DNA of 37,046 bases from an uncultured Bacteroidales bacterium (GCA_905234775.1 CAJOJC010000010.1:1-37046); one strand, 5' to 3'; shown: positions 8,305 through 16,903, numbered from the stretch's first letter. The notes: generated from the letters alone by a model not told the origin. Numbers and translations are program-made.

Positions 8305-10033
8305 ACTCAAAGAATCGCACAGATTACTCGTTCTGAGCCTTCTCGTGGGGCTCTGCACAGGTTTTGCCGCAGTACTTCTTCAGGCTCTCATCAGCCTGGT
8401 TCAGGCTGCGGTTTCTCCTTTAACTCAGGCCAACTCCCTCTGGAGAATAGTGCTGCCGGGAATAGGAATGCTGATTTCCGGTTTGCTGGTGCGCTACGTC
8501 ATCAAAGACAACATAGGCCATGGCGTAACCAAGGTGCTCCTGGCGGTGAGCACCAACGATTCGCGCATCAAGCCGCACAATATGTGGTCTTCCGTGCTGA
8601 CCTCCGCCCTGACAATCGGCTTCGGCGGTTCCGTGGGCGCTGAGGCGCCTATCGTCTACACCGGCGCGGCAATCGGCTCGAACATAGGTAAGGCGGGGAA
8701 ACTGTCGTACCGCAATATGACCATCCTCGTCGGCTGCGGCGCTGCAGGCGCTATCGCGGGCGTGTTCAAGGCTCCGCTGGCGGGACTCCTGTTCACGATG
8801 GAGATCCTGCTGTTCAATGTCTCGCTCGCGAGCATGATGCCGCTGCTGGTCAGCACCGTTTCCGCGACCGTGGTGACCTACCTCTTCCGCGGCGTGGGTC
8901 CGTCGTTCGCTTGTGCCCTCGCGCCCTTCGCGCTCAAAAATATCCCGTTCTACATAGTTCTGGGCGTGGTCTGCGGCCTTATGTCGCTCTACTTCACCCG
9001 CACGACTCTGCGGCTCGAGGACCGTTTCGCCCGCATCCGCAACCCGTGGGTCAGATGGGCGATAGCGGCGGTCGGCGTGGGCCTTATGGTCTACCTTTTC
9101 CCTCCGCTCTATGGCGAAGGTTACGGCGATGTGAGCATACTTCTGAACGGCGCCATCGGCGAGATGGGCGATTCGCCGCTCGCGTTCCTGACCAGTTCGC
9201 CGTGGGGTCTTGTGGCGGCCTTCGTCGTGATTATGTTCGTGAAGGTGGTGTCCATGACGCTGACCAACGCGGGCGGAGGAGTCGGAGGCACCTTCGGACC
9301 GACCCTGTTCGTTGGCGCGATTGTGGGCTTCGTGGTGTCCCGTCTGCTCAATGTGGCTACGGGCGCCACGCTGTGGGATATCCCCGAGCCGAATTTCGTG
9401 CTCGTGGGCATGGCCGCTATGATGGCGGGCGTGATGCAGGCGCCGATGACCTCGATCTTCCTTATCGCCGAGATCACGGGTGGGTACGATCTGCTCGTGC
9501 CGCTGATCACCGCTTCGGCCGTGTCGTTCGGCGTCACGCGCATCTGGGAGCGCTATTCGATCTACACCAAGCGCATCGCGCAGAGCGGGGAACTGCTCAC
9601 ACACGATTCGGATCAGGCGGTGCTGACTCTGCTGAAGACTTCGGACCTGGTGCGCGACAAGTATCCCAGGCTGGATCTGGATGCGACGCTCGGAGATATT
9701 ATGGACACGGTTTCAAACAGCACGGCCGCGATTTTCCCCGTGGTCGGTAAGGACGGTATTTTCCAGGGTGTCGTGGAGATGGACGATATCCGCAAGCATA
9801 TGTTCGATTCGGCGAAGTACGATTCCGTGCGCGTGTTCAATCTGATGAAGCAGCCGCCGGCATACGTGGAGCGCGACGAGAAGATGAGTTCCGTCATCGA
9901 CAAGTTCGAGAAGAGCGGGGCGTGGCGTCTGCCTGTACTGGATGCGCAGAAGCACTACCTCGGATTCATCTCGAAGTCGCGAATTCTGATGGCCTACAGG
10001 GAAGAACTGAAGAGTATTTCAGCAGAAGATTGA
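8297..10033 (+). CDS. ClC-family chloride channel/antiporter with C-terminal CBS pair
   Basis: The product has 579 residues from the ATG at 8297, which overlaps the previous stop; a longer reading from 8246 would overlap the upstream gene deeply and is less likely. About ten hydrophobic segments cover residues 10-430. The selectivity-filter motifs are present in variant form: GFGGSVGAEAPIVYTGA, where E116 sits at the gating-glutamate position, and GGGVGGTFGPTLFVGA. Residues 450-579 form a CBS-domain pair (starting around SDLVRDKYPRLD and ending ISKSRILMAYREE), a common regulatory tail that senses nucleotides or ionic state. The protein moves chloride or a related anion across the inner membrane; channel versus proton-coupled exchange cannot be decided from the sequence. 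Its TGA stop lies within the terminal pairing of the convergent RNase P RNA gene. Confidence 0.93.
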   Translation: MLKLKESHRLLVLSLLVGLCTGFAAVLLQALISLVQAAVSPLTQANSLWRIVLPGIGMLISGLLVRYVIKDNIGHGVTKVLLAVSTNDSRIKPHNMWSSVLTSALTIGFGGSVGAEAPIVYTGAAIGSNIGKAGKLSYRNMTILVGCGAAGAIAGVFKAPLAGLLFTMEILLFNVSLASMMPLLVSTVSATVVTYLFRGVGPSFACALAPFALKNIPFYIVLGVVCGLMSLYFTRTTLRLEDRFARIRNPWVRWAIAAVGVGLMVYLFPPLYGEGYGDVSILLNGAIGEMGDSPLAFLTSSPWGLVAAFVVIMFVKVVSMTLTNAGGGVGGTFGPTLFVGAIVGFVVSRLLNVATGATLWDIPEPNFVLVGMAAMMAGVMQAPMTSIFLIAEITGGYDLLVPLITASAVSFGVTRIWERYSIYTKRIAQSGELLTHDSDQAVLTLLKTSDLVRDKYPRLDLDATLGDIMDTVSNSTAAIFPVVGKDGIFQGVVEMDDIRKHMFDSAKYDSVRVFNLMKQPPAYVERDEKMSSVIDKFEKSGAWRLPVLDAQKHYLGFISKSRILMAYREELKSISAED

Positions 10034-10404
10034 AATTGAAAAGGCGGGAAAGTAAGCCGGGTTCTGTTTTGATCCGTCATTTATCTTCGCAACCTACCCC
10101 CTGACATCGGACGGGCAGCCCTCATCTGTCAGTATATTTGGTTTTGCAAGTCGCAGTGCCGTACCCGCCATGTGTCGCCACACAGCGTCGTGAGCTCTTA
10201 CCTCGCGTTTTCACCCTTGCACTTTCTAAAACAAATTTGCTCCCTTCGGTCGCATATTACCTTAGAAAGTGCGGTAATTTTCTGTTACAGCTGGCGTAAG
10301 GTTACCCCCACCTGCGCTTTCCGCAGTGCGATGCCCTTTCTTGTCCGGACTTTCCTCAGTCTTTCGACCGCGACGGAAGATCCCGCCTGTATTTCAATTT
10401 CGGA
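10031..10404 (-). ncRNA. rnpB: RNase P RNA, bacterial class A
   Basis: The minus strand carries the universal 5' block GAGGAAAGTCCGGAC (10343-10357), the GGTAAGAGCTCAC block, and the 3' block ACAGAACCCGGCTTAC near 10050-10066. The ends pair in an extended P1: GAAATTGAAA and GGCGGGA near 10404-10380 pair with TCCCGCC and TTTCAATTTC near 10050-10032. A long P12-type stem is visible as GCACTTTCTAA paired with TTAGAAAGTGC (10262-10272 with 10219-10229). The RNA is the catalytic subunit that matures tRNA 5' ends. A TATATTTG -7 box lies just upstream at 10408-10415. The exact 3' end is uncertain by several bases and overlaps the ClC stop codon. Confidence 0.95.
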
Positions 10405-10407
10405 CCG

Positions 10408-10415
10408 CAAATATA
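10408..10415 (-). promoter_or_regulatory. -7 box (TATATTTG) of the rnpB promoter
   Basis: Perfect TAnnTTTG match on the minus strand about four to seven bases before the predicted RNA start, the same layout as at the SRP RNA gene. Confidence 0.7.
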
Positions 10416-10630
10416 GACATTTTTTCACATTATCTCGCCTGCGGACGGAGACTCCCTCGCTCCTTCGGCGCTTCTACCTCATACTATCTTTCGAATATAT
10501 ATTCGTTAGCCCCCGGCAGGGTTAGTGTCGCGAGGGGTAGTACCTTATTGTTTGTAGGAATGCCGAACTCGCGCTTCCCCTCCCGCCCCGGCGAAGCCCT
10601 GGTATACCCTCCGCACTCATTTTCGCCAAG
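10416..10630. other. Non-coding stretch upstream of rnpB, no gene seen
   Basis: Short open frames here on both strands have no recognisable domains and shift composition along their length, so I do not call a gene. A perfect 14-bp palindrome, CGAATATATATTCG, lies at 10492-10505. The segment 10525-10620 contains GGGTAGTACC and a GGAATGCC stretch that may be a decayed copy of the repeat units that follow. Confidence 0.5.
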
Positions 10631-10946
10631 ATGAAGCCGGGCGATATGCCTTATAACATATTCTGGAATGGGGTATGCTGGCTTCACACGACGAAATCGG
10701 CCTGTGAAGCCAAGCCGAAGCCCTCAGAGGACGTTCTAGGAGGGGTGATCTGGCTTCATCTTAGCAGAAATCCCACAAATCTCCATTTCCGCGAAGTAGC
10801 GCCACAAAAATTCGCTGCAAAATGCCCTACAAGCACTTCTGGGCTGGGGTGGATGTGGCGCTGGGGCCTTTCAAGGGGGGTAGCGCCACAAATAAAACGA
10901 AGAATGTGCCCCACAAGCCACTCTGGAGGGGGTACTACGTGGAGCT
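10631..10946. repeat. Four imperfect repeat units with matching terminal inverted arms
   Basis: Units lie at about 10632-10686, 10705-10758, 10798-10862 and 10882-10946. Each has a core resembling ATGCCCTACAAGC followed by TTCTGG and GGGGT, enclosed by an inverted repeat. In units 1 and 2 the arms are TGAAGCC(A) and (T)GGCTTCA; in units 3 and 4 they are AGCGCCACA and TGTGGCGCT (unit 4's right arm is GTGGAGCT, one mismatch). The arms therefore differ between pairs while staying complementary within each unit. Between units 1 and 2 a perfect 10-bp inverted repeat (10679-10688 with 10703-10712) also forms, and between units 3 and 4 a perfect 9-bp one (10854-10862 with 10882-10890). No open frame across it looks coding. 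Confidence 0.75.
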
Positions 10947-10982
10947 GACTGACGAAATACAAATAGTGCCGCAAAAACTTCA

Positions 10983-11014
10983 TACTACTCTGCGGAAATT
11001 CCCGCAGAGTAGTA
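10983..11014. repeat. Perfect 13-bp stem hairpin
   Basis: TACTACTCTGCGG at 10983-10995 is followed by a six-base loop and the exact complement CCGCAGAGTAGTA at 11002-11014. No T-run follows on either strand, so it is not a simple intrinsic terminator. Confidence 0.8.
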
Positions 11015-11040
11015 CCAACTTTCTGCCAATTTGCCATGAG

Positions 11041-11183
11041 AAACGTGGACTTCCTCTGCAAATAATGTAAGGAGACGACGAAAACCCGCGAAAAACGTAG
11101 TCTCCCTGCGCAAATAAAGCAGGGAGACTAGAAAAACGGCCCAAAACGTAGTCTCCCTTCTCAATTAAAGCAGGAAGACGACA
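11041..11183. repeat. Three tandem hairpin repeats of 51-52 bp
   Basis: Copies begin with AAACGT at 11041, 11093 and 11144. The middle copy has a perfect 12-bp stem (TAGTCTCCCTGC at 11098-11109 with GCAGGGAGACTA at 11119-11130, loop GCAAATAAA). The third copy has the same layout with about three mismatched positions, and the first is more diverged. The series ends just before the promoter at 11193. Confidence 0.75.
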
Positions 11184-11192
11184 CTAAATGAT

Positions 11193-11200
11193 TATATTTG
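11193..11200 (+). promoter_or_regulatory. -7 box (TATATTTG) directly before the cyclotransferase ATG
   Basis: Perfect TAnnTTTG match ending only four bases before the ATG at 11205. The usual spacing puts the transcription start at or within a base or two of the start codon, predicting a leaderless or nearly leaderless mRNA. Confidence 0.6.
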
Positions 11201-11204
11201 CAGT

Positions 11205-11963
11205 ATGCGAATCAAATCTTTGTTGCTGGCGCTGATGTGTTTGTTTGCGGCTTCCTGTGCGGAGGCGCAGGGAGTGAAGCGGTATTCGGTAGAGGTCGTG
11301 AAGGAGTACCCTCATGACGCAGAGGCGTATACACAAGGACTATTCTTTCATAATAATACACTTTACGAGACTACCGGTCTAAATGGCAAGTCGTCGCTGC
11401 GCAAGGTTGATCTGAAGAGCGGGGAAGTGTTGGAGTCGAAAAAGATAGGAAAGAAGTATTTCGCAGAAGGATCTTGCGTTCTTGGAGATAAACTCTATGT
11501 CCTGACTTGGCAGAACAAGGTCGTGTTCGTCTACGATGCCGAGAGTTTGGAATACGAGATGTCGTATTCTTTTGCCCGGGAAGGCTGGGGGCTTACAACA
11601 GACGGAAAGCAGTTGATTGCTTCGGATGGTTCCTCTCGTCTGAGCTTCTATAATTCTGATTTACAGCAGGTTCGCTCGGTTATGGTTACCCTGAACGGAA
11701 GGCCGGTAAGGCTGCTCAATGAGCTGGAATGGGTAGACGGCCGAATATGGGCCAACGTCTACACGAGCGATATAATCGTTGTCATCAATCCTTCGGACGG
11801 TAAGGTGGAGGCGACTATCGATTGTGCTGGGCTTCTGCCGGGCAAACTTCGTATGCCGGATACAGACGTTCTGAATGGCATCGCGATTGACAGCGATTGC
11901 CGCATATTCTTGACCGGTAAGAACTGGCCCCGTCTCTACGAGGTCCGTCTGCTAGAACTGTAA
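11205..11963 (+). CDS. Glutaminyl-peptide cyclotransferase (glutamine cyclotransferase family)
   Basis: The product has 252 residues with an N-terminal export signal, MRIKSLLLALMCLFAASC; the cysteine at position 18 could be a lipoprotein site, although the residue at -3 is alanine, and a Sec cleavage after AEA is the alternative. The mature part matches the plant/bacterial glutamine cyclotransferase five-bladed propeller: YPHDAEAYTQGLFF, LYETTGLNGKSSLRKVD, then AREGWGLTTDGKQLIASDG and LNELEWVDGRIWANVY, the order typical of the family. These enzymes convert N-terminal glutamine to pyroglutamate, here on exported peptides or proteins. The start is fixed by the signal peptide, since the next methionine would destroy it. 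It ends convergently, overlapping the TonB receptor's corrected stop by 12 bases. Confidence 0.9.
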   Translation: MRIKSLLLALMCLFAASCAEAQGVKRYSVEVVKEYPHDAEAYTQGLFFHNNTLYETTGLNGKSSLRKVDLKSGEVLESKKIGKKYFAEGSCVLGDKLYVLTWQNKVVFVYDAESLEYEMSYSFAREGWGLTTDGKQLIASDGSSRLSFYNSDLQQVRSVMVTLNGRPVRLLNELEWVDGRIWANVYTSDIIVVINPSDGKVEATIDCAGLLPGKLRMPDTDVLNGIAIDSDCRIFLTGKNWPRLYEVRLLEL

Positions 11964-14154
11964 GCCAACTCTGAACATGCAGTTGAATGGAGCCTGAGGA
12001 AAGAGACCTTCTTCCTGATACCATTCTGTTGAACCGCCGCGGAAGTGTGCGCGGTAAACCCATGAGTCCGCCTCATACATTCTGTTGAACAGGTTGCCCA
12101 AAAATAGGCCAAGAGTAAGACGAAAACTGTGGCCGGGCCCTAAATCTATATCGAAATAGTCTGATAATGAGGCATTTGCAACGACGTATGCGGGCAGACA
12201 TCTGTCTTCGCTTGCGGTGTTGTCCCAGTATTGTGTCGGATGAGAGGGTCAGCTCGCCGAAGATATTCCAGGTAGAACGAAGCATGCCGACAAAGGAGGG
12301 AGACATAAGCATAGTAGTCTTGTCGAAATGTTCCTGGTACTGTCCTAAGAAGTTCCAGTTGTCTATGTCATCGTATTCTTCGTAATATGCGGTGTAATCT
12401 TGGATCTCGTTGACGCTGAAAGTGGCATTCCCTTCAAACTTCAGCTTTCGGAACGGCTTCCAGGAGGCAGCGAGTTCTATGCCCCTGCGCCAGCTGCGGG
12501 GGACATTCTCCTTGATGGCGTAGCCGGAGTCGGTGAGTTTTCCGGTCTCAAGAAGCATGTCCTTGTATTCCATGAGATAAATATTGGCAGATGCACTTAC
12601 ACGGCTGGTAGAATACTCGTAACCAATCTCTGTATCCACCATCTTTTCAGGCTTGATCTCAAGGGAGGTTCCTGCGGCATTATTAGTCTCGATTATTTCC
12701 TTTATGTCGGAGCGGCCGGGCTCACGGTGGCCCAGGGCGACGAACGCGTAGGCTTTGTGGTGGAGGCGAGGGGCCCAGGTGAGACCGGCGCGCGGATTGA
12801 AGAACCCCCAGCCGCCGTTCCAGGTCATATCGCTGAACTCGTCGTCGATACCGCTAAGACCATACTTTATTCCTCTGTATTGGAGATCAACGTAGGCATT
12901 CAGGGCCGGAATGGGTGTATATTCGGCGCGGGCCCAGACGTTGGCCTCGTTCTTTATTCCCTCGTTGAGATACCATTGGTGAGAGGAGATTTCTCCCAGC
13001 TCCTTATTCCACTTCACGTCTCCGAAATGTAGTCCGTCGAAGGCGGAAAGGTATATGCCTCCGGAAATGATGCTACGGTTTCCGAAATATTTCAAGTCTG
13101 ATTTGACGACAAAGTAGTTGTTGCTCATCGACTTGTTGATGATGAAATCGCTCTTTGCCGAAGGATCTGCTACGTCCGCTGCCCCAAAACCGTATGCCTT
13201 GAACTTCTTGCCGGTCTTGTACTGGTCGTAATAACCCTTGCCGTTGGTCCAATTCAAGACCGAAGTCCAGTGGAGCCTGAGACCCCAGCGGTGATGGTAT
13301 TTCAGTTGGAGATGGTTTTGCGTATAGTTATCAGTCTCGTTAGGGTAATAGCATGTATTGCCCTCTGAATCTTTGTACTGGCCGGCGCTGTTGTAGGTTC
13401 TGTCTGCTGCCAGGTCTGACTTCGATATGCCGTTCCAGGTAATGCCCGTATGCTGATCGCCCATCAGCCAGGTAAGAGAAACATCATCGTAACGCCCATC
13501 CCAACTGAGTTTTGCGAATGCGGACTGAACATCGCCGTAGGCATTCCGGATATAGCCGTCTGTAATACCTTTCGAATAGATGGCATATGCCCGGAAACCA
13601 TTTTCCGAGCGGCCGGTATCACCTGAAATAGTAGTAGAGGAAGTGTTGAATGATCCGTACGAGAAGTCTACAGATGCCGTAGGAGTGAATAATCTGTCGT
13701 CCTCGAGATTCAGGCTTGCTCCGAATGCTCCGGGGCCGCTTACCGACTCTCCCAGACCGCGCTGGATCTTTACTGAGCTTAGTATTTTAGTCAGCGAGGG
13801 TATATTAACCCAAAAGACTTCCTGAGATTCGGAATCGTTCAATGTTATTCCGTTCAGAGTAACATTGATCTGCGAGCCCTTTGAGCCGCGGATAGTCATC
13901 TTTGAATACCCCAATCCGGTGCCGCCTTCGTTGGTAGTAACGACGGAAGGCTGCAGCGAAAGAGCCATCGGAAGCGAATTCAGAGGGCTCGTAACCTGCA
14001 GTTCGTTTTCGTAGACACTGCTTGATGTAACAGGTGTTTGCCAACGCGCCCAGCCTGATGATATCACCACGCTGTCTATGCGTTCTGTCTTAATGGAATC
14101 GGTTGGCGCAAGTGCGCCGAGCGCTGCCAGGGCAGCAATAAGCAAAATATTCAT
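11952..14154 (-). pseudogene. TonB-dependent outer-membrane receptor, predicted thiamine transporter, frameshifted near the 3' end
   Basis: From ATG 14154 the gene encodes a signal peptide, a plug domain (YENELQVTSPLNSLPMALS, then GYSKMTIRGSKGSQINVTLN) and a long beta-barrel. The annotatable frame runs to 12073 but its last 50 or so residues are basic and unlike a barrel. In a second frame from about 12230 the expected end appears: YWDNTASEDRCLPAYVVANA, LGLFLGNLFNRMYEADSWVY, and a terminal GLQF with the aromatic last residue needed for barrel insertion, stopping at 11952-11954. The break lies within GACACAATAC (12229-12238 on the plus strand); one more CA dinucleotide would restore D-T-Q-Y-W and a 734-residue protein. 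The TPP riboswitch directly upstream points to thiamine or a precursor as the substrate. If the frameshift is real, the barrel would lack its last strands and probably not assemble. Confidence 0.87.
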
Positions 14155-14236
14155 ATTCTTCTTTCCTACGGCGGTATTAACCGCATCAGGTTCAATGGGA
14201 CTCTCTCAACCCCGTTAGTGGAGTACCCCGAGAATA
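14155..14236 (-). promoter_or_regulatory. TPP (thiamine pyrophosphate) riboswitch
   Basis: On the minus strand the THI-box core is clear: CGGGGTACTCC near 14230, GGTTGAGAGAGTCCC, then TTGAACCTGATGCGGTTA and TACCGCCGTAGGAAAG. The pyrimidine-sensing CTGAGA-type block reads TTGAGA here. An extended P1, TATTCT at 14236-14231 with AGAATA at 14159-14154, ends on the first base of the receptor's ATG, which suggests that ligand binding hides the translation start. It sits between aspA (stop 14239) and the TonB receptor, with no clear promoter in the gap. Confidence 0.93.
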
Positions 14237-14238
14237 AA

Positions 14239-15651
14239 TTATTTAAGCAGTTCGTGGGAAGCCGTCATCGCCTTAGGGTCGAGGGCTTCGTCGAGCTTCT
14301 CTTTTGACATATAGCCGTGCTCGAGGACGAGGTCGTAGACGCTGCGTCCGGTCTGAAGGGCTTCCTTAGCGACCTTGGTCGAGGTCTTGTAACCGATGTA
14401 CGGGTTGAGCGCGGTGACGATGCCGATGGAGTTCTTGACCATCTTGTAGCAGTGCTCGGCGTTAACGGTGATGCCGTTGATGCACTTCACGCGGAGTGTG
14501 TCCATAGCGTGCATAAGCCAGGTCTGGCTCTCGAGTATGCTCTGGGCGATCACGGGCTCCATGACGTTGAGCTGTAGCTGGCCGGCTTCGGCTGCGAAGG
14601 TGACGCAGGTGTCGTTGCCTATCACCTTGAAGCACACCTGGTTGGTGACCTCGGGGATGACGGGGTTAACCTTGCCGGGCATGATCGAAGAACCGGGCGC
14701 CATAGGCGGAAGGTTGATTTCACCAAGGCCACAGCGAGGACCGGAGGCGAGGAGCCTGAGGTCATTGCAGGTCTTCGAAAGTTTCACGGCGAGACGCTTG
14801 AGGGCTGCTGAATAACTCACATATGCGCCGGTATCGGGAGTTGCCTCCACCAGGTCGGCTGCGACTGAGAACTCGTCGCCGGAGAACTCGGAGAGGAGTT
14901 TGGTGCAGAGTTCGGCGAAGCCGGGGACTGCGTTAAGACCGGTGCCGATGGCGGTTCCGCCCATATTGATTTCCTTGAGAAGCACGGCGTTGCGCTGCAG
15001 GTTCGCGATCTCCTCTTCGAGGTTGTCCGCGAAGGCCTTGAACTCCTGGCCGGAGGTCATAGGAACAGCGTCCTGAAGCTGCGTACGGCCCATCTTGATG
15101 TAGTCCTTGAACTCCTCACCCTTGGCGCGGAAGGCCTCGATAAGTTCCTTGAGCGAAGCCTGGAGTTTCTTGTCCATCCTCACGAAGGTGTAGCGGAAAG
15201 CAGTCGGATAAGCATCGTTGGTGCTCTGCGCGCAGTTGACATGGTCGTTGGGGGAGCAGTACTGGTACTCGCCCTTTTTGTGGCCCAGCAGTTCAAGTGC
15301 GCGGTTGGCGATAACCTCGTTCGCGTTCATATTCACGGAAGTGCCGGCGCCGCCCTGCATCATGTCCACGGGGAACTGGTCGTTGAACTTGCCTTCGACC
15401 ACCTCTTTGCAGGCCGCCACTATCGCGTCCGCAATCTTGCGGTCGAGCACGCCCAGGCGGGCGTTGGCTTCGGCGGCCGCCATCTTCACATATGCGATAG
15501 CGATTATGTATTCGGGATAATCGCGCATATGGGTAGTGGAGATTTTATAATTGTCTAGGGCTCTTTGAGTCTGCACGCCGTAGTAGGCGTCTGCGGGAAC
15601 CTTGAGTTCGCCGAGGAGGTCGGATTCGACCCTGTATTTCTGTTCGGACAT
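14239..15651 (-). CDS. aspA: Aspartate ammonia-lyase
   Basis: The product has 470 residues, the normal length. It belongs to the fumarase/aspartase superfamily and carries the signature [16 protein letters not shown] with the following [11 protein letters not shown], which is typical of AspA rather than class II fumarase (FumC). N-terminal [19 protein letters not shown] and the [15 protein letters not shown] segment [16 protein letters not shown] also fit. The enzyme reversibly deaminates aspartate to fumarate and ammonia in the cytoplasm, feeding fumarate respiration/succinate production in this group. It follows icd by six bases on the same strand and so belongs to the end of the citrate/aconitase cluster. 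Confidence 0.94.
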   Translation of the reverse strand: MSEQKYRVESDLLGELKVPADAYYGVQTQRALDNYKISTTHMRDYPEYIIAIAYVKMAAAEANARLGVLDRKIADAIVAACKEVVEGKFNDQFPVDMMQGGAGTSVNMNANEVIANRALELLGHKKGEYQYCSPNDHVNCAQSTNDAYPTAFRYTFVRMDKKLQASLKELIEAFRAKGEEFKDYIKMGRTQLQDAVPMTSGQEFKAFADNLEEEIANLQRNAVLLKEINMGGTAIGTGLNAVPGFAELCTKLLSEFSGDEFSVAADLVEATPDTGAYVSYSAALKRLAVKLSKTCNDLRLLASGPRCGLGEINLPPMAPGSSIMPGKVNPVIPEVTNQVCFKVIGNDTCVTFAAEAGQLQLNVMEPVIAQSILESQTWLMHAMDTLRVKCINGITVNAEHCYKMVKNSIGIVTALNPYIGYKTSTKVAKEALQTGRSVYDLVLEHGYMSKEKLDEALDPKAMTASHELLK

Positions 15652-15657
15652 ATAGGT

Positions 15658-16866
15658 TTAGTTTAATCTCTTTTCAAGACGTTCGCGGATAGCCTTGAGG
15701 AACTGCGCGGAACTGAGTTGGGTGGGCGTGATGCCTTCCATAAGGTTCACGAGGTCCTTGGTTGCAAGGCCGTCGTTGAGGGTGTCGAGGCAGGCGCCTT
15801 CGAGTTGATTCGCGTAGTTGATCAGTTCGGGAAGGTTGTCCATCTCGCCCCTCTTGCGGAACGCTCCGCTCCATGCGAAGATCGTTGCGATAGGGTTGGT
15901 CGAGGTCTCTTCGCCCTGGAGATATTTGTAATAGTGACGGGTCACGGTGCCGTGAGCAGCCTCATACTCATATTTGCCGTCCGGGCTCACGAGCACGGAG
16001 GTCATCATTGCGAGCGAACCGAATGCGGTCGAGACCATATCGGACATCACGTCGCCGTCGTAGTTCTTGCAGGCCCAGATGAAGCCGCCTTCACTGCGCA
16101 TCACGCGAGCCACGGCGTCGTCGATAAGGGTGTAGAAGTACTCGATTCCGGCCTCTGCGAAGCGGTCTTTGTACTCCTGGAACACTTCCTCGAAGATGGC
16201 CTTGAAGCGGCCGTCGTACTTCTTGGAGATGGTGTCCTTGGTGGCGAACCAGATGCTCTGCTTAAGGCTCAGGGCATACTGGAAGCAGGAATGTGCGAAA
16301 CTGCGGATGGATTTGTCCGTGTTGTGCATACCCTGGAGAACGCCGGGTCCCTTGAGTTCCTGGACTATCACTTCCTGAGTCTTGCCGGACTGACCTTCGA
16401 ACACGAGCTTGGCTGTGCCGGGCTCGTCAGCCACTATCTCCACACTCTTGTAGACATCACCATAGGCATGACGGGCGATGGTGATGGGTTTCTTCCAGAA
16501 TTTTACCGCCGGGTGGATAGTGGGGATGGTGATGGGGGTGCGGAAAACCGTACCGTCCAGGGTCGAGCGGATGGTGCCGTTCGGGCTCTTCCACATCTGG
16601 TGGAGTTTGTACTCGTCCATACGCTGGGCGTTGGGGGTGATAGTTGCGCACTTCACGCCCACTCCGAGCCTCTTGGTGGCGAGAGCGGCGTCCACGGTCA
16701 CCTGATCCTCGGTCGCGTCGCGGTTGGGCAGTCCAAGGTCGTAGTATTCAGTCTTCAGATCCACGAAGGGGAGGATGAGTTCATCCTTGATCATCTTCCA
16801 TAGGATCCTGGTCATCTCGTCGCCGTCCATCTCGACGAGCGGGGTAGTCATTTGAATCTTTTTCAT
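15658..16866 (-). CDS. icd: NADP-dependent isocitrate dehydrogenase (eukaryote-like type)
   Basis: The product has 402 residues from the ATG at 16866 (MKKIQMTTPLVEMDGDEMTR). The frame is open 12 codons further upstream, but that part would run through an intergenic hairpin and does not fit the family N terminus. Recognisable features are YYDLGLPNRDATEDQVTVDA, the substrate-binding KSPNGTIRSTLDGTVFR, the metal-binding YTLIDDAVARVMRSEGGF with DGDVMSD, and the cofactor-binding EAAHGTVTRHYYKYLQGE, where the R/H after T favours NADP. It oxidatively decarboxylates isocitrate to 2-oxoglutarate in the cytoplasm, giving the carbon skeleton for glutamate and NADPH. Located directly after aconitase and before aspA, it takes the next step of the same pathway. 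Confidence 0.95.
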   Translation of the reverse strand: MKKIQMTTPLVEMDGDEMTRILWKMIKDELILPFVDLKTEYYDLGLPNRDATEDQVTVDAALATKRLGVGVKCATITPNAQRMDEYKLHQMWKSPNGTIRSTLDGTVFRTPITIPTIHPAVKFWKKPITIARHAYGDVYKSVEIVADEPGTAKLVFEGQSGKTQEVIVQELKGPGVLQGMHNTDKSIRSFAHSCFQYALSLKQSIWFATKDTISKKYDGRFKAIFEEVFQEYKDRFAEAGIEYFYTLIDDAVARVMRSEGGFIWACKNYDGDVMSDMVSTAFGSLAMMTSVLVSPDGKYEYEAAHGTVTRHYYKYLQGEETSTNPIATIFAWSGAFRKRGEMDNLPELINYANQLEGACLDTLNDGLATKDLVNLMEGITPTQLSSAQFLKAIRERLEKRLN

Positions 16867-16876
16867 AACTAGTGTC

Positions 16877-16897
16877 ATGGCCGGCCTGACCGGCCAT
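16877..16897. other. Hairpin between aconitase and icd
   Basis: ATGGCCGG (16877-16884) and CCGGCCAT (16890-16897) form a perfect 8-bp stem with a five-base loop. No T-run follows on the minus strand, so it is more likely an mRNA processing or stability element than a terminator. Confidence 0.55.
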
Positions 16898-16903
16898 CTC
16901 ATT

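Noticed and set aside
10484..11070. Several short open frames, some giving repeated peptide patterns (for example with PHKPLW or FCGAT)
   Set aside because: The peptide repeats simply reflect the DNA repeat units, occur in frames on both strands, and have no start context or domain. They are better read as non-coding repeats.
10631..11183. CRISPR array or integron attC array
   Set aside because: Repeats are imperfect, few and self-complementary across their length, without uniform spacers, and no cas or integrase gene is nearby.
15718..16803. A 361-codon open frame on the plus strand, and similar long frames opposite acn, citF and ClC
   Set aside because: All mirror well-identified genes on the other strand and show no domain of their own.
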